Below, one piece after another: positions 42,172-50,864 of a stretch of DNA of 64,000 nucleotides. The notes under the pieces were generated by a model. It saw only the letters and a list, made by a program, of their open reading frames with translations. It was not told where the DNA came from and ran no database searches. Positions within the stretch are counted from its first letter, which is position 1, and every line of letters starts with the position of its first letter. This DNA comes from Micromonospora sp. C31 (GTDB lineage Bacteria > Actinomycetota > Actinomycetes > Mycobacteriales > Micromonosporaceae): the NCBI RefSeq assembly GCF_018070575.1, contig NZ_JAGPXN010000001.1, forward strand, positions 930,001-994,000. Reading direction: 5' to 3'. A program made the position numbers and the translations under genes.

Positions 42172-44715
42172 GTGGACGCGCTGGCCGGTCCGAAGGCACG
42201 CACCAACCGCGCCGCCGCACTGCACCGGCAGGCCGCCGCCATCGCTGCCGCCGCCGCGAGCGTCCTCGACGACACCCGGCCCGCCCCCGCCGACCAGCGT
42301 CGCCAGTACGAGTTGGCCGACCGCCTGCGGTCCGCGGCGGCGGTGCTGGCCCCCGGCTGGGCGGGCGCTGCACTGGAGACGACGGCACCGGCCACACCGG
42401 CCGGTGAGGGGCCGCCTCCCTTCGTCCGGGTCGGGACGGCGGCCCCGTTGGACGACGCCCGGTTCCCCGCGCTGGTGCCGCTGCTCGGCACGGGTCACCT
42501 CGCGGTGGACGTCGACGCCCAGGATTCCCGGGTGGCGGGGCTGCTGCGGGGCGTACTGCTGCGGTTGCTGGCGGCGACCCCGGCGGGGGCGCTGCTGGTC
42601 CGCGCGGTGGATGCGACCGGCGCGGCCCTCGCGCCGTTCGCGCCGCTCGCGGACGCGGGTCTGCTGCCGCCCCCGGCGGTCGACGTGGCGGGTCTGCGGG
42701 CCGTGCTCACCGAGGCCGAGCAGTGGGTGGCCCCGGGGGCGAGCGGGCGTCGCCGGCACGACCGGACGCTGCTGCTGGTGATCGCCGCACTGCCCGAGTC
42801 GACCGGGCCCACCGACCTGGCCCGGATCGTGGCCCTGGCCGCGCCGGGCCGGTCCGCCGGCCTGCACCTCGTCGTGGCGGGCTGGCCCCCGAGGGGCGGC
42901 CGGGAGCCGCTGCCGCAGGCTACGACGTTGGCGATCCGTAACGCGTACGCGCTGCTGGGTGATCCGCCGGGCGGCTCGTTCGCCGGCCCGGGCGATCGGC
43001 CGGGCGGGCTGAACTCGCCGGTCTTCGTCGAGGCCGACCCGCCGGGCGAGCTCGTCGACGCGGTCTGTCGCCGGCTGGCCGCGCAGGTGGAGGCGGGTTC
43101 ACGGCTGGCGCTGACCGATCTGCTGCCGGGGGCGGACGAGGAACTGTGGACGGCCTGCGGGGTGGGCGGGCTGACCACGACCGTGGGGGACGCCGGTGGC
43201 CGCCCCGTTTCGCTCGGTTTCACGGAGCTGACGCCGCACTGGCTGGTCAGCGGCCGTTCGGGCACGGGCCGGTCCACCTTCCTCACCACTGCGCTGCTCG
43301 GCCTGACCGCCCGGTACGGCCCCGACGAGCTGGCTCTCTACCTGGCGGACCTCGCCGACGCCGAGTCCTTCGTGGAGTTCCTCCAGACCGAGCGGGACCG
43401 GTCGTGGATCCCGCAGGTGCGGGCCGCGGCGATGGCTGCCGACCGGGAGTACGTGCTGAGCCTGCTGGACGAACTGGTGGCGGAGGTGCGCCGGCGCGAG
43501 GAGGCGGGTGCCCGGGCCGGCGGGCAGCGCTTCGCCGAGCTGCGGCAGCACCGGGCCATGCCCCGGGTCGTCTGCGTACTCGACAATCTGCCCCTGCTCT
43601 TCGTCGAACGGGACAGGCTGGCCGTCGACGCCGCCGCCCGGCTGGACGCGCTGGCCCGCACCGGGCGCGCGTACGGGGTGCACCTGGTGCTGGCCGGCGA
43701 GGGCGACCTGGGGCTGGGCTCGCGTACCGACCGGGACTCGGTGCTGGGGCAGTTCCCGGTGCGGGTGGCGCTGCCCGGTGGGGGTGCGGTGCTGGAGCCG
43801 ACGAACGACTCGGCCGCCGGGCTGCCGGTGGGCAGCGCGGTGGTGAACACCGCCGGTGGGCTCGGCGGGCCCCGGGGCGCGATCCGGGGGCACGAGCGGA
43901 TGGTCCGGTTCCCGGATCCGCAGGACCATCCGGACACCGTCGAGGCGCTGCGGCACCGGCTCTGGTCGGCCCGCCCGGAGGGGGCCGCCCCGCCGGTGGT
44001 CTTCGCCGGCTATGCCCGCCCGCTGCTGCGCAACGATCCCCGGTACCGGGCCGCGCTGGCCGGGCGGGCACCCGGTCCCGCCGCCCTGCTGGGCCGGGCG
44101 GTGGACGTGCCCCGGACCACCGTCGCGGTGCCGCTCGGGCCGGCGCCGGGGCGGAACCTGGCCGTGCTCGGGCCCGGGCCGGAGGCGGCCCGGCTGCTGG
44201 CCAACGCGGCGCGCAGCGCGGCGGCGCACCACGCCTCGGGGGACGCCCGCTTCGTGCTCGCCGTGCTGGACCAGGAGTGCCGGCCGGTCGTCGAGGCGCT
44301 GGCTGCCGAGCTGGCCGGGCACCACCAGGTGGACACGGTGGACCTCGCGGGCCTGCTTGCCGCCGTGGACGATCCCGCGCCGGCCTACCTGGTGGTCTTC
44401 GGACTGGACGTGCCGACACCGGAACAACTGCCCCCGGAGCGACTGCGCGCGCTGTTGCGGGAGGGCCCGCCCGCCGGCCGGCACCTGCTGGGCCGCTGGC
44501 GGACGGTGCCGTCCTTCGCGGCGCTGCTGGAACCCGAGGGCGAGGTGGACAAGCTCGCCGCCGTGGCCGTGGTGGACCTGCCGGGGGCGCAACTCGCGTC
44601 GGTCTTCGGCCGGCAGGTGCAGTGGCGGCCCCGCCCCGGCCGGGCGGTGCTCTGGGACGGCCCCGGCGAGCAGGGCACCGTGCTGGTTCCGTTCGGCGAG
44701 GGGGAGGCGGCATGA
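42172..44715 (+). CDS. FtsK/EccC-like protein with degenerate Walker A
   Basis: An 847-residue protein. Residues about 330-600 follow the FtsK/EccC ATPase pattern: HWLVSGRSGTGRSTFL, a helix with EVRRREEAGARAG, then VVCVLDNLPLLF and LARTGRAYGVHLVLAG. The Walker A lysine is replaced by Arg (GRSGTGRST, Arg367) and the Walker B acidic pair is Asp-Asn, so ATP hydrolysis is doubtful. The first 320 residues and the last 200 look like further, more diverged ATPase-like domains without P-loops. It may be a structural relative of EccC or of conjugation coupling proteins. GTG 42172 is the best start, but no ideal ribosome-binding site is seen. It overlaps the next gene by four bases. Confidence 0.7.
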   Translation: MDALAGPKARTNRAAALHRQAAAIAAAAASVLDDTRPAPADQRRQYELADRLRSAAAVLAPGWAGAALETTAPATPAGEGPPPFVRVGTAAPLDDARFPALVPLLGTGHLAVDVDAQDSRVAGLLRGVLLRLLAATPAGALLVRAVDATGAALAPFAPLADAGLLPPPAVDVAGLRAVLTEAEQWVAPGASGRRRHDRTLLLVIAALPESTGPTDLARIVALAAPGRSAGLHLVVAGWPPRGGREPLPQATTLAIRNAYALLGDPPGGSFAGPGDRPGGLNSPVFVEADPPGELVDAVCRRLAAQVEAGSRLALTDLLPGADEELWTACGVGGLTTTVGDAGGRPVSLGFTELTPHWLVSGRSGTGRSTFLTTALLGLTARYGPDELALYLADLADAESFVEFLQTERDRSWIPQVRAAAMAADREYVLSLLDELVAEVRRREEAGARAGGQRFAELRQHRAMPRVVCVLDNLPLLFVERDRLAVDAAARLDALARTGRAYGVHLVLAGEGDLGLGSRTDRDSVLGQFPVRVALPGGGAVLEPTNDSAAGLPVGSAVVNTAGGLGGPRGAIRGHERMVRFPDPQDHPDTVEALRHRLWSARPEGAAPPVVFAGYARPLLRNDPRYRAALAGRAPGPAALLGRAVDVPRTTVAVPLGPAPGRNLAVLGPGPEAARLLANAARSAAAHHASGDARFVLAVLDQECRPVVEALAAELAGHHQVDTVDLAGLLAAVDDPAPAYLVVFGLDVPTPEQLPPERLRALLREGPPAGRHLLGRWRTVPSFAALLEPEGEVDKLAAVAVVDLPGAQLASVFGRQVQWRPRPGRAVLWDGPGEQGTVLVPFGEGEAA

Positions 44716-45566
44716 CCCGCGGCGGGGCACGGATCACGGCGGGACGGTCCGCGCCGGGACGGCAGCGTTCCGGGGCCGATCCGACACCCGAACACCCGGA
44801 CACCGCCGAACACCCAGGCACCGCCGGGCAGACAGAAACCGCCGGGCAGGCGGCCACCGCCGGGCAGGTGGCCACCGCCGGGCAGGCAGGCACCGCCGGG
44901 CAGACAGCGACCGCCGGGGGCGCCGACGCGGTGGCCGCCGCGTGGACCGAGTACCTCGCCGCCGCCCGCCAGCTCGACGGGGTGCGCCGCGACGCAACCA
45001 CCGCCGCCGGCGAGCAGGCCCGGTCGGTGCAGGCCGCCCGCGAGGAGCTGACCGCCGTACGCACCCTGCTGGCGGCGCAGGAGGGCCGGCTGCGCGAGCG
45101 GGGCGTACCGCCGATCTCGCTGGTCCCGACGCCGCCGGAGCTGACCGAGGCGGCCCGCACGATGACGGGCGGGCCGGCGGCGGTGCTGGCCGCGCTGCGC
45201 GCCGCCCGGGGTCGGGCGGACGCTGCGGACGCGACGCTCTCCGCGCGCGGGCTGCCCCGCCTGGCCGCCTGGCCGCCGCACCTGCGGAACCTGCTGGTGT
45301 ACGGGCCGTTGGCGCTGCTCATGCCGGCGCTCCAGGTGGCGCTCTTCGTGGTGACCGGCGCCGGGGCGGCCAGCGTGGCCGCGCTGGTCTGCGGGCTGCC
45401 GATGCCGGCGGTCGCCTTCGCGGCGGGCTGGATCGGCGTCGGGCGGCTCTTCCCGCCACCGGAGGGCGGCCGGGTGGCGCGCACGGCCCGGCTGGGTGCC
45501 CTGGTCTGTCTGGTCCCGGCGGTGCTGGTCAGCGCGGGCCTGCTGCTCGCGATGCTGGCCGGCTGA
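44712..45566 (+). CDS. Membrane protein with repeat-rich N-terminus, partner of the FtsK-like gene
   Basis: A 284-residue protein. Residues 1-75 are low-complexity with a TAGQxx hexapeptide repeated six times (DNA 44820-44927). A helical, probably coiled-coil region follows (75-165), then three to four membrane helices (about 195-284). There is no recognised family. The ATG at 44712 overlaps the FtsK-like stop by four bases and has GGGGAGG upstream, so the two products are probably made together and may form a membrane complex. Confidence 0.65.
   Translation: MTRGGARITAGRSAPGRQRSGADPTPEHPDTAEHPGTAGQTETAGQAATAGQVATAGQAGTAGQTATAGGADAVAAAWTEYLAAARQLDGVRRDATTAAGEQARSVQAAREELTAVRTLLAAQEGRLRERGVPPISLVPTPPELTEAARTMTGGPAAVLAALRAARGRADAADATLSARGLPRLAAWPPHLRNLLVYGPLALLMPALQVALFVVTGAGAASVAALVCGLPMPAVAFAAGWIGVGRLFPPPEGGRVARTARLGALVCLVPAVLVSAGLLLAMLAG
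44820..44927 (+). repeat. 18-bp minisatellite inside the 44712 gene
   Basis: Six in-frame 18-base units starting ACCGCCGGGCAG at 44820, 44838, 44856, 44874, 44892 and 44910, the last one degenerate. Each encodes a TAGQxx-type hexapeptide. Copy number could vary between strains without breaking the frame. Confidence 0.9.
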
Positions 45567-45633
45567 GCACCGCGGAGTCGGAGCCGTTCGTCGTCGCGCC
45601 TGAGCGGCGCCGCGCCGGCGGGCTGACGCGCGG

Positions 45634-45667
45634 CGGCCGGCCGACCCGGGTCGCGGGCGGCCGGCCG
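45634..45667. terminator. Hairpin between the 44712 gene and folE
   Basis: A 14-bp G/C inverted repeat (CGGCCGGCC... with one bulged base) lies in the 114-base gap between converging genes. It could end both transcripts. Confidence 0.5.
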
Positions 45668-45680
45668 GTCCGTCGCCGTG

Positions 45681-46244
45681 TCAGCGGGGGATGATCAGCG
45701 CCATCGCCTCGGCACGCGACTTGGCGTCGCGCTGGAGGGTGCCCCGCACGGCCGAGGTGATGGTCTTGGCGCCCGACTTCTGGATGCCGCGCATCGCCAT
45801 GCACATGTGCTCGCACTCGAGCACCACCACGACGCCGCGCGGCGCGAGCCGCTCCATCAGCAGGTCGGCGATCTGGGAGGTGAGGCGCTCCTGCACCTGC
45901 GGCCGGCGGGCGAACACCTCGACCAGCCGGGCCAGCTTGGACAGGCCGGTGATCCGGCCGTCCGGCCCCGGGATGTAGCCGATGTGGGCGCTGCCCCGGA
46001 ACGGCAGCAGGTGATGCTCGCAGAGGCTCATCACGTCGATGTCCCGGACGAGCACCAGCTCCTCGTGGTTGGCCTCGAAGGTGGTGCTGAGCACCTGGGC
46101 CGGGTCGACCCGGAGGCCGGCGAAGAGTTCGGCGTACGCGCGGGCGACCCGGGCGGGGGTCTGCTGGAGCCCGTCGCGGTCCGGGTCCTCCCCGACGGCG
46201 ATGAGGATCTCACGGACGGCCTTCTCGATCCGGCCGAGGTCCAT
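45681..46244 (-). CDS. folE: GTP cyclohydrolase I
   Basis: FolE converts GTP to dihydroneopterin triphosphate, the first step of folate synthesis. The 187-residue core has [20 protein letters not shown], the zinc-binding [30 protein letters not shown] and [13 protein letters not shown] 46244 is the first ordinary start, but the frame stays open and protein-like for 48 more codons (including [15 protein letters not shown]) up to a CTG at 46388 that overlaps the ftsH stop as CTGA. FolE proteins normally have more residues before VREIL than the ATG start allows, so the true start may be the CTG. It follows ftsH on the same strand. Confidence 0.94.
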   Translation of the reverse strand: MDLGRIEKAVREILIAVGEDPDRDGLQQTPARVARAYAELFAGLRVDPAQVLSTTFEANHEELVLVRDIDVMSLCEHHLLPFRGSAHIGYIPGPDGRITGLSKLARLVEVFARRPQVQERLTSQIADLLMERLAPRGVVVVLECEHMCMAMRGIQKSGAKTITSAVRGTLQRDAKSRAEAMALIIPR

Positions 46245-46384
46245 GGTCTCCTCGATGGGCCTACCGGTGAGCCTGCCGCTGATCAGGCGTGCGGCGACGT
46301 AGTCGAGGGTGTCGTCGCCGTCCGGCTCGGTCGCGGAGACGGCCAGTTCCCGGTGCTCCCGGGAACTGGCCGTCGGGTCGGTGC

Positions 46385-48415
46385 TCAGTGCGTACCGTCC
46401 GAGTTGTTGGAGTTGCTCGAGGTGCCGCCGCCCACCGTCGCCTGGGCGCCGTCGGCCTGGGCCTGCACCTTCAGCGCGTCCTTCTCGGCCGGCGTGAGCA
46501 CCGGCGGCTCGGTGGAGGGCTGGCGCTTGCCGAAGCCGTTGTACGGCGCCATCGGCGGCCGCTTGGCCACCCGGGCGCAGATCCGGGCCATGTCGGCGGT
46601 GGAGAGGGTCTCCTTCTCCATCAGCTCCAGCACGATGTTGTCCAGGACGTCCCGGTACTCCACCAGGATCTCCCAGGCCTCGTCGTGGGCCAGCTCGATC
46701 AGCGCCCGCATCTCGCCGTCGATCTCGGCGGCGACGGCGTCGGAGTAGTCCCGCTCGTGGCCCATGTTGCGGCCGAGGAACGGCTCGTCGCCGCTGGTGC
46801 CGTACTTGATCGCGCCGAGCTTGGAGCTCATGCCGTACTGCGTGATCATCGCGCGGGCCAACTGGGTGGCCTTCTCGATGTCGTTGCCGGCGCCGGTGGT
46901 CGGCTCGTGGAAGACCAGTTCCTCGGCGGCCCGGCCACCCAGCGCGTACGCCAGGGTGTCGACCATCTCGGCGCGGGTCTGGGTGTACTTGTCCTCGGTG
47001 GGCAGGACCAGGGTGTGACCCAACGACCGACCGCGGGACAGGATCGTCACCTTGTGCACCGGCGCCGCGTGCGGCAGCGCCCAGGCGACCAGCGCGTGCC
47101 CACCCTCGTGGTACGCCGTGATCTTCTTCTCCTGGTCACTCATCACCCGGGTCCGGCGCTGCGGACCGGCGATCACCCGGTCGATCGACTCCTCCAGCGA
47201 GTCGTTGGTGATCGCCCGCTGGTCCTTGCGGGCGGTGAGCAGCGCGGACTCGTTGATCACGTTGGCCAGGTCGGCACCGCTGAAGCCGGGGGTGCGCCGG
47301 GCCACCGCGTCGAGGTCGACGTCGGGGGTGAACGGCTTGCCCTTGGCGTGCACCCGCAGGATCGCCTTGCGGCCCTCCATGTCGGGGGCGTCCACCGGGA
47401 TCTGCCGGTCGAAGCGGCCCGGGCGCAGCAGCGCCGGGTCGAGGATGTCCGGCCGGTTGGTGGCGGCGATCAGGATGACCCCGCCCTTGGTGTCGAAGCC
47501 GTCCATCTCGACGAGCAGTTGGTTGAGGGTCTGCTCACGTTCGTCGTGACCGCCGCCCATGCCGGCGCCGCGGTGGCGGCCGACGGCGTCGATCTCGTCG
47601 ACGAAGACGATGGCCGGCGCGTTCGCCTTGGCCTGCTCGAAGAGGTCGCGGACCCGGCTGGCGCCGACACCGACGAACATCTCCACGAAGTCCGAGCCGG
47701 AGATCGAGTAGAAGGGCACCCCGGCCTCGCCTGCGACGGCGCGGGCCAGCAGCGTCTTACCGGTGCCGGGCGGGCCGAAGAGCAGGACGCCCTTCGGGAT
47801 CTTGGCGCCCAGGGCCTGGTACTTCGCCGGGTTCTGCAGGAAGTCCTTGATCTCGTGCAGCTCCTCGACGGCCTCCTCCGCGCCGGCCACGTCCGCGAAC
47901 GTGGTCTTCGGCGTGTCCTTGGTGATCATCTTCGCCTTGGACTTGCCGAAGTTGAGCACCCGGGAGCCGCCGCCCTGCATCTGCGACATGAAGAAGAGCA
48001 GCAGGAGCACCAGCAGGGCGATCGGGAGCAGGTTGACCAGCAGGCTCACCCAGATGCTGTCGGACGACACCTCGGCGTCGGCCGGACCGGTGACCCGGTT
48101 GTTCGCCTTGGCCTCGAGGACCTCGTTCCAGACCTCGTCGCCGACCTCGTAGGGGAACTGCGCCTCGATCCGGTCGGTGTTGGTGTCGCCGAACTTGACC
48201 TTCTCGGCCAGGTCGAGCCGGATCGTCTGTTCCTTGTCCTGGAAGACGACCTTCTCGATCTTTGGCTGGCCGGTGTTGAGCTGGTCGAGCGCAACGGAAG
48301 TGTCCACCCGGTGGTAGCTGGGACCAGCGGTGAACAGTTGACTGAGCACAACGGCGCCGAGGATGACCAGGATGATCCAGACCACCGGTCGGCGGAAGAA
48401 ACGCGTACGTTCCAT
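46385..48415 (-). CDS. ftsH: ATP-dependent zinc metalloprotease FtsH
   Basis: FtsH is the membrane-bound AAA+ protease that degrades misfolded and regulatory proteins. The 676-residue product has two membrane helices (about 10-28 and 121-142) flanking an extracytoplasmic domain. The AAA+ domain has Walker A GPPGTGKT (Lys220), Walker B FVDEID and the SRH region [10 protein letters not shown]. The zinc protease domain has HEGGH at 436-440, with Gly in place of the common Ala, which keeps HExxH intact. The C-terminal tail is Ser/Asn-rich. ATG 48415 is the only start near the first helix. Its stop overlaps a possible CTG start of folE. A 495-base region with repeats lies upstream. Confidence 0.97.
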   Translation of the reverse strand: MERTRFFRRPVVWIILVILGAVVLSQLFTAGPSYHRVDTSVALDQLNTGQPKIEKVVFQDKEQTIRLDLAEKVKFGDTNTDRIEAQFPYEVGDEVWNEVLEAKANNRVTGPADAEVSSDSIWVSLLVNLLPIALLVLLLLFFMSQMQGGGSRVLNFGKSKAKMITKDTPKTTFADVAGAEEAVEELHEIKDFLQNPAKYQALGAKIPKGVLLFGPPGTGKTLLARAVAGEAGVPFYSISGSDFVEMFVGVGASRVRDLFEQAKANAPAIVFVDEIDAVGRHRGAGMGGGHDEREQTLNQLLVEMDGFDTKGGVILIAATNRPDILDPALLRPGRFDRQIPVDAPDMEGRKAILRVHAKGKPFTPDVDLDAVARRTPGFSGADLANVINESALLTARKDQRAITNDSLEESIDRVIAGPQRRTRVMSDQEKKITAYHEGGHALVAWALPHAAPVHKVTILSRGRSLGHTLVLPTEDKYTQTRAEMVDTLAYALGGRAAEELVFHEPTTGAGNDIEKATQLARAMITQYGMSSKLGAIKYGTSGDEPFLGRNMGHERDYSDAVAAEIDGEMRALIELAHDEAWEILVEYRDVLDNIVLELMEKETLSTADMARICARVAKRPPMAPYNGFGKRQPSTEPPVLTPAEKDALKVQAQADGAQATVGGGTSSNSNNSDGTH

Positions 48416-48910
48416 GCTGTTGTCGAGCGCCGAGGCGCCCGCATCCTCCTGATCGACGTCCTGACCGTCTGATGGTGTCGCCGCCTGCGGCGGCGGCCGG
48501 AGCCGCCGTGCGGGCCGGCTCGACCCCGAGGCGCGAAACTGCCGCGCCGCGGTCATTCGACGGTACACCGTGCACGCGAGGAGCGAGCTTGCGAGCCCCG
48601 CAGTGGCGCACGAAGGGAGCAGCTGTGCACGCACCGAGCGGGTTTGTGAGGCCCGCGATCGCGCACGATCCGATCATCGTGCGCGCGAAGAGCGGGCCTG
48701 CGAGCCAACAATTACGCGTAGGGCGAACCGGGTCCAGCCGGCGTGACGCGAACTCCGCGCCCGGCGCCCCGTCCGCCCGGTCCAGCGGTTCGGGGGTCGG
48801 GCGTGGAGGGAGCCTCCACGCCACCGGACACCACCGTAGTCCGGTTCGCTGAGAGCCCGCTGAACGTCCGCTCCACCGGCGGCGATGTGTCGGGGCTGAC
48901 GCGGAGGGCC
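48416..48910. other. Intergenic region upstream of ftsH with repeats
   Basis: These 495 bases contain no supported gene. They hold a three-copy imperfect repeat (48570-48717) and a perfect inverted repeat, GCGCACGAT/ATCGTGCGC with a 6-base loop, near 48661-48684. The ftsH promoter must lie here but no clear -10/-35 pair was found. Confidence 0.6.
48570..48717. repeat. Imperfect tandem repeat of 54-55 bp, about 2.7 copies
   Basis: Copies begin GTGCACGCG, GTGCACGCA and GTGCGCGCG at 48570, 48625 and 48679, each followed by a GAGCGAGCTTGCGAGCC-like core. The copies differ at many positions, which suggests an old expansion. Similar GCGAGCTTGCGAGC-type elements are common between genes in these bacteria. 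Confidence 0.75.
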
Positions 48911-49486
48911 TCAGGCCCGGGCGTACACCTCGGGCTTGAGCACGCCGACGTAGGGCAGCTCCCGGTAGCGCTCGCCGAAGTCGAGGCCGTAGCCGACGAC
49001 GAACTCGGTCGGGATGTCGAAGCCGACGTACTTCACCGGTACCGGCACCTTGACCGCGTCGGGCTTGCGGAACAGCGCGACCACCTCGACGCTGGCGGCC
49101 GAACGGGACTCCAGGTAGCGCAGCAGCCAGGACAGGGTCAGGCCGGAGTCGACGATGTCCTCCACCACGACCACGTGCCGGCCGGCGATGTCCCGGTCCA
49201 GGTCCTTGAGGATGCGCACCACCCCGGAGGAGGTGGTGCCCTGGCCGTAGGAGGAGACGGCCATGAACTCCAGCTCGGCGGGCGGCCCGCTGCGACCCAG
49301 CGCCCGGGCGAAGTCGGCCATGAACATCACCGCGCCCTTGAGGACGCAGACCAACAGGAGCCCGTCATCGACCTCGGCGTAGTCCGCCGACACCTGCTTG
49401 GCGAGCTCCGCGGTCTTCTCGCGGATCTGCGCCTCGGAGATGATCACGTGGTCGATGTCGGCGTCGTACCAGGAGCCGTCAGCCAT
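48911..49486 (-). CDS. hpt: Hypoxanthine phosphoribosyltransferase
   Basis: Hpt salvages hypoxanthine and guanine to nucleotides using PRPP. The 191-residue product carries the PRPP-binding motif [13 protein letters not shown], the upstream [13 protein letters not shown] loop and the C-terminal [13 protein letters not shown] purine-site segment. ATG 49486 was selected because the core begins soon after it. In M. tuberculosis hpt follows tilS directly; here a regulator and a gamma-glutamyltransferase gene lie between. Confidence 0.96.
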   Translation of the reverse strand: MADGSWYDADIDHVIISEAQIREKTAELAKQVSADYAEVDDGLLLVCVLKGAVMFMADFARALGRSGPPAELEFMAVSSYGQGTTSSGVVRILKDLDRDIAGRHVVVVEDIVDSGLTLSWLLRYLESRSAASVEVVALFRKPDAVKVPVPVKYVGFDIPTEFVVGYGLDFGERYRELPYVGVLKPEVYARA

Positions 49487-49586
49487 GGCTCCTAGCCTGC
49501 CGTACGCCGGATGGCCTCCGTCGGCGGGGCCGCCCCTTTTCGGCGGGCGGCAACCCGGACGAACGCCACGAAGGCCGCGATCCACC

Positions 49587-49724
49587 TCAGCAGGGACGGG
49601 ACCGCCAGCGCCGGCCGTCGTCGGACGGCTTCCAGTCGGCTGAGTCCCGGCTGTCGGCGGTGAGGCCGACGGCCGAGGCCAAGGCGAGGACGAAGAGGAA
49701 GAAGAGGAAGAAGAGGATCTCCAT
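49587..49724 (-). CDS. Small membrane protein, 45 residues
   Basis: A short frame reads one hydrophobic helix ([20 protein letters not shown]) and then a hydrophilic tail containing [19 protein letters not shown]. Small proteins with this [14 protein letters not shown] tail are, as I recall, found across Micromonosporaceae and related genera, which supports a real gene. Function is unknown. It starts at ATG 49724 with only a weak ribosome-binding site and lies between hpt and the divergent GlxA-type regulator. Confidence 0.55.
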   Translation of the reverse strand: MEILFFLFFLFVLALASAVGLTADSRDSADWKPSDDGRRWRSRPC

Positions 49725-49777
49725 GGCGGCGCTCGCTTTCGCATGGTTGCTGTCGTTTTCGCCGCCGGTGCGCACCG

Positions 49778-49791
49778 GACTGGAACCAGTC
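49778..49791. promoter_or_regulatory. Inverted repeat in the regulator's upstream region
   Basis: GACTGG and CCAGTC flank an AA spacer, forming a 14-base inverted repeat between the small membrane protein gene and the GlxA-type regulator. It could be an operator for that regulator. Confidence 0.25.
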
Positions 49792-49862
49792 TCCGTTGAC
49801 CCCCAGCATCCGGACAGTGGCAGTGATGCCACCACCCCTCGATTTCCTGCCACCCGCACGGT

Positions 49863-49868
49863 TACCCT
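49863..49868 (+). promoter_or_regulatory. -10 element of the leaderless GlxA-type regulator message
   Basis: TACCCT, then six bases, then the ATG at 49875. Confidence 0.5.
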
Positions 49869-49874
49869 CGTCAC

Positions 49875-50834
49875 ATGCTCAGATCGGTCGCCGTCCTCGC
49901 TCTGGACCAGGTCGCCACGTTCGAGCTCGGAGTCCTCGCGGAGGTCTTCGGGACCGACCGCACCGCCGACGGGTTCCCCGCCTACCGCTTCCACGTGTGC
50001 AGCCCCCACGGTGCCCCGGTCCGCACCTCGTCGGGCTTCCAGCTGACCCCGCACGCCGACCTCGGCCCGATGGAGGAGGCCGACCTCGTCGCCGTCCCGG
50101 CCCACCACGACGGCGCTGTCGTGCCGGCATCCGTGCTCGCCGCACTACGCCGGGCCGCCGACCGCGGGGCGTACGTGTTCAGCGTCTGCTCCGGGGCGTT
50201 CGTGCTGGGCGAGGCGGGGCTGCTCGACGGCCGGGAGTGCACCACCCACTGGCGCCACGTCGACGAGCTGCAACGCCGCCACCCGAGCGCCAGGGTCCGG
50301 TGCAACTCGCTCTACGTGCAGGACGACCGGCTGCTCACCAGCGCCGGCACGGCCGCCGGCATCGACGCCTGCCTGCACCTGGTCCGCCAGGAACACGGCT
50401 CCGCCACGGCCACCCGGCTGGCCCGCCGGATGGTGGTCCCCCCGCACCGCGACGGTGGGCAGGCGCAGTACGTCGAGGCGCCCATTCCCAGGACCCCCGA
50501 GGCACCCACCCTGGAACCGGTGCTGGAGTGGCTGATGGGGCACCTGGACCGCCCGGTCACCGTCGACGAGCTGGCCGCCCGGGCCGAGATGTCCCCGCGT
50601 ACGTTCGCCCGGCGGTTCCGCGCGGAGACCGGCACCACGCCGCACGACTGGCTGACCAACCAGCGGGTGCTGCTGGCCCGGCGGCTGCTGGAGGAGACCG
50701 GGCTCAGCGTCGAGGCCGTGGCCGACCGGGCCGGCTTCGGCGACTCGGCGGCGCTGCGGCACCACTTCGCCCGCCGGGTCGGCGCCACCCCGCACACCTA
50801 CCGGGTCACCTTCCGCGACCGGGTGCAGGCCTGA
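49875..50834 (+). CDS. GlxA family transcriptional regulator
   Basis: A 319-residue regulator with an N-terminal DJ-1/PfpI (class I amidotransferase-like) domain (about 1-180) and a C-terminal AraC-type double helix-turn-helix (about 215-315: VTVDELAARAEMSPRTFARRFRAE and SVEAVADRAGFGDSAALRHHF). In the first domain the nucleophile-elbow cysteine is present in FSVCSGAFVLGEAG. Such regulators often sense small nitrogen compounds. It is followed by a convergent gamma-glutamyltransferase gene. It is flanked by hpt and tilS, which are adjacent in M. tuberculosis, so this pair may be inserted. Confidence 0.9.
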   Translation: MLRSVAVLALDQVATFELGVLAEVFGTDRTADGFPAYRFHVCSPHGAPVRTSSGFQLTPHADLGPMEEADLVAVPAHHDGAVVPASVLAALRRAADRGAYVFSVCSGAFVLGEAGLLDGRECTTHWRHVDELQRRHPSARVRCNSLYVQDDRLLTSAGTAAGIDACLHLVRQEHGSATATRLARRMVVPPHRDGGQAQYVEAPIPRTPEAPTLEPVLEWLMGHLDRPVTVDELAARAEMSPRTFARRFRAETGTTPHDWLTNQRVLLARRLLEETGLSVEAVADRAGFGDSAALRHHFARRVGATPHTYRVTFRDRVQA

Positions 50835-50864
50835 GCCCCGGAAAGGGCGGGGCCGGGAGCCCGG

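Noticed and set aside
32989..45566. Integrated conjugative element or prophage
   Set aside because: No integrase, relaxase, replication gene, att-site repeat or tRNA target was found, and base and codon use match the surroundings.
46436..46440. FtsH as an inactive protease because of an unusual zinc motif
   Set aside because: The motif is HEGGH rather than HEAGH, but the His-Glu-x-x-His ligands are all present, so activity is expected.
49770..49800. tRNA T-arm-like sequence on the minus strand
   Set aside because: GGTTCCAGTCC looks like a T-loop, but no acceptor, D or anticodon arms could be placed around it.
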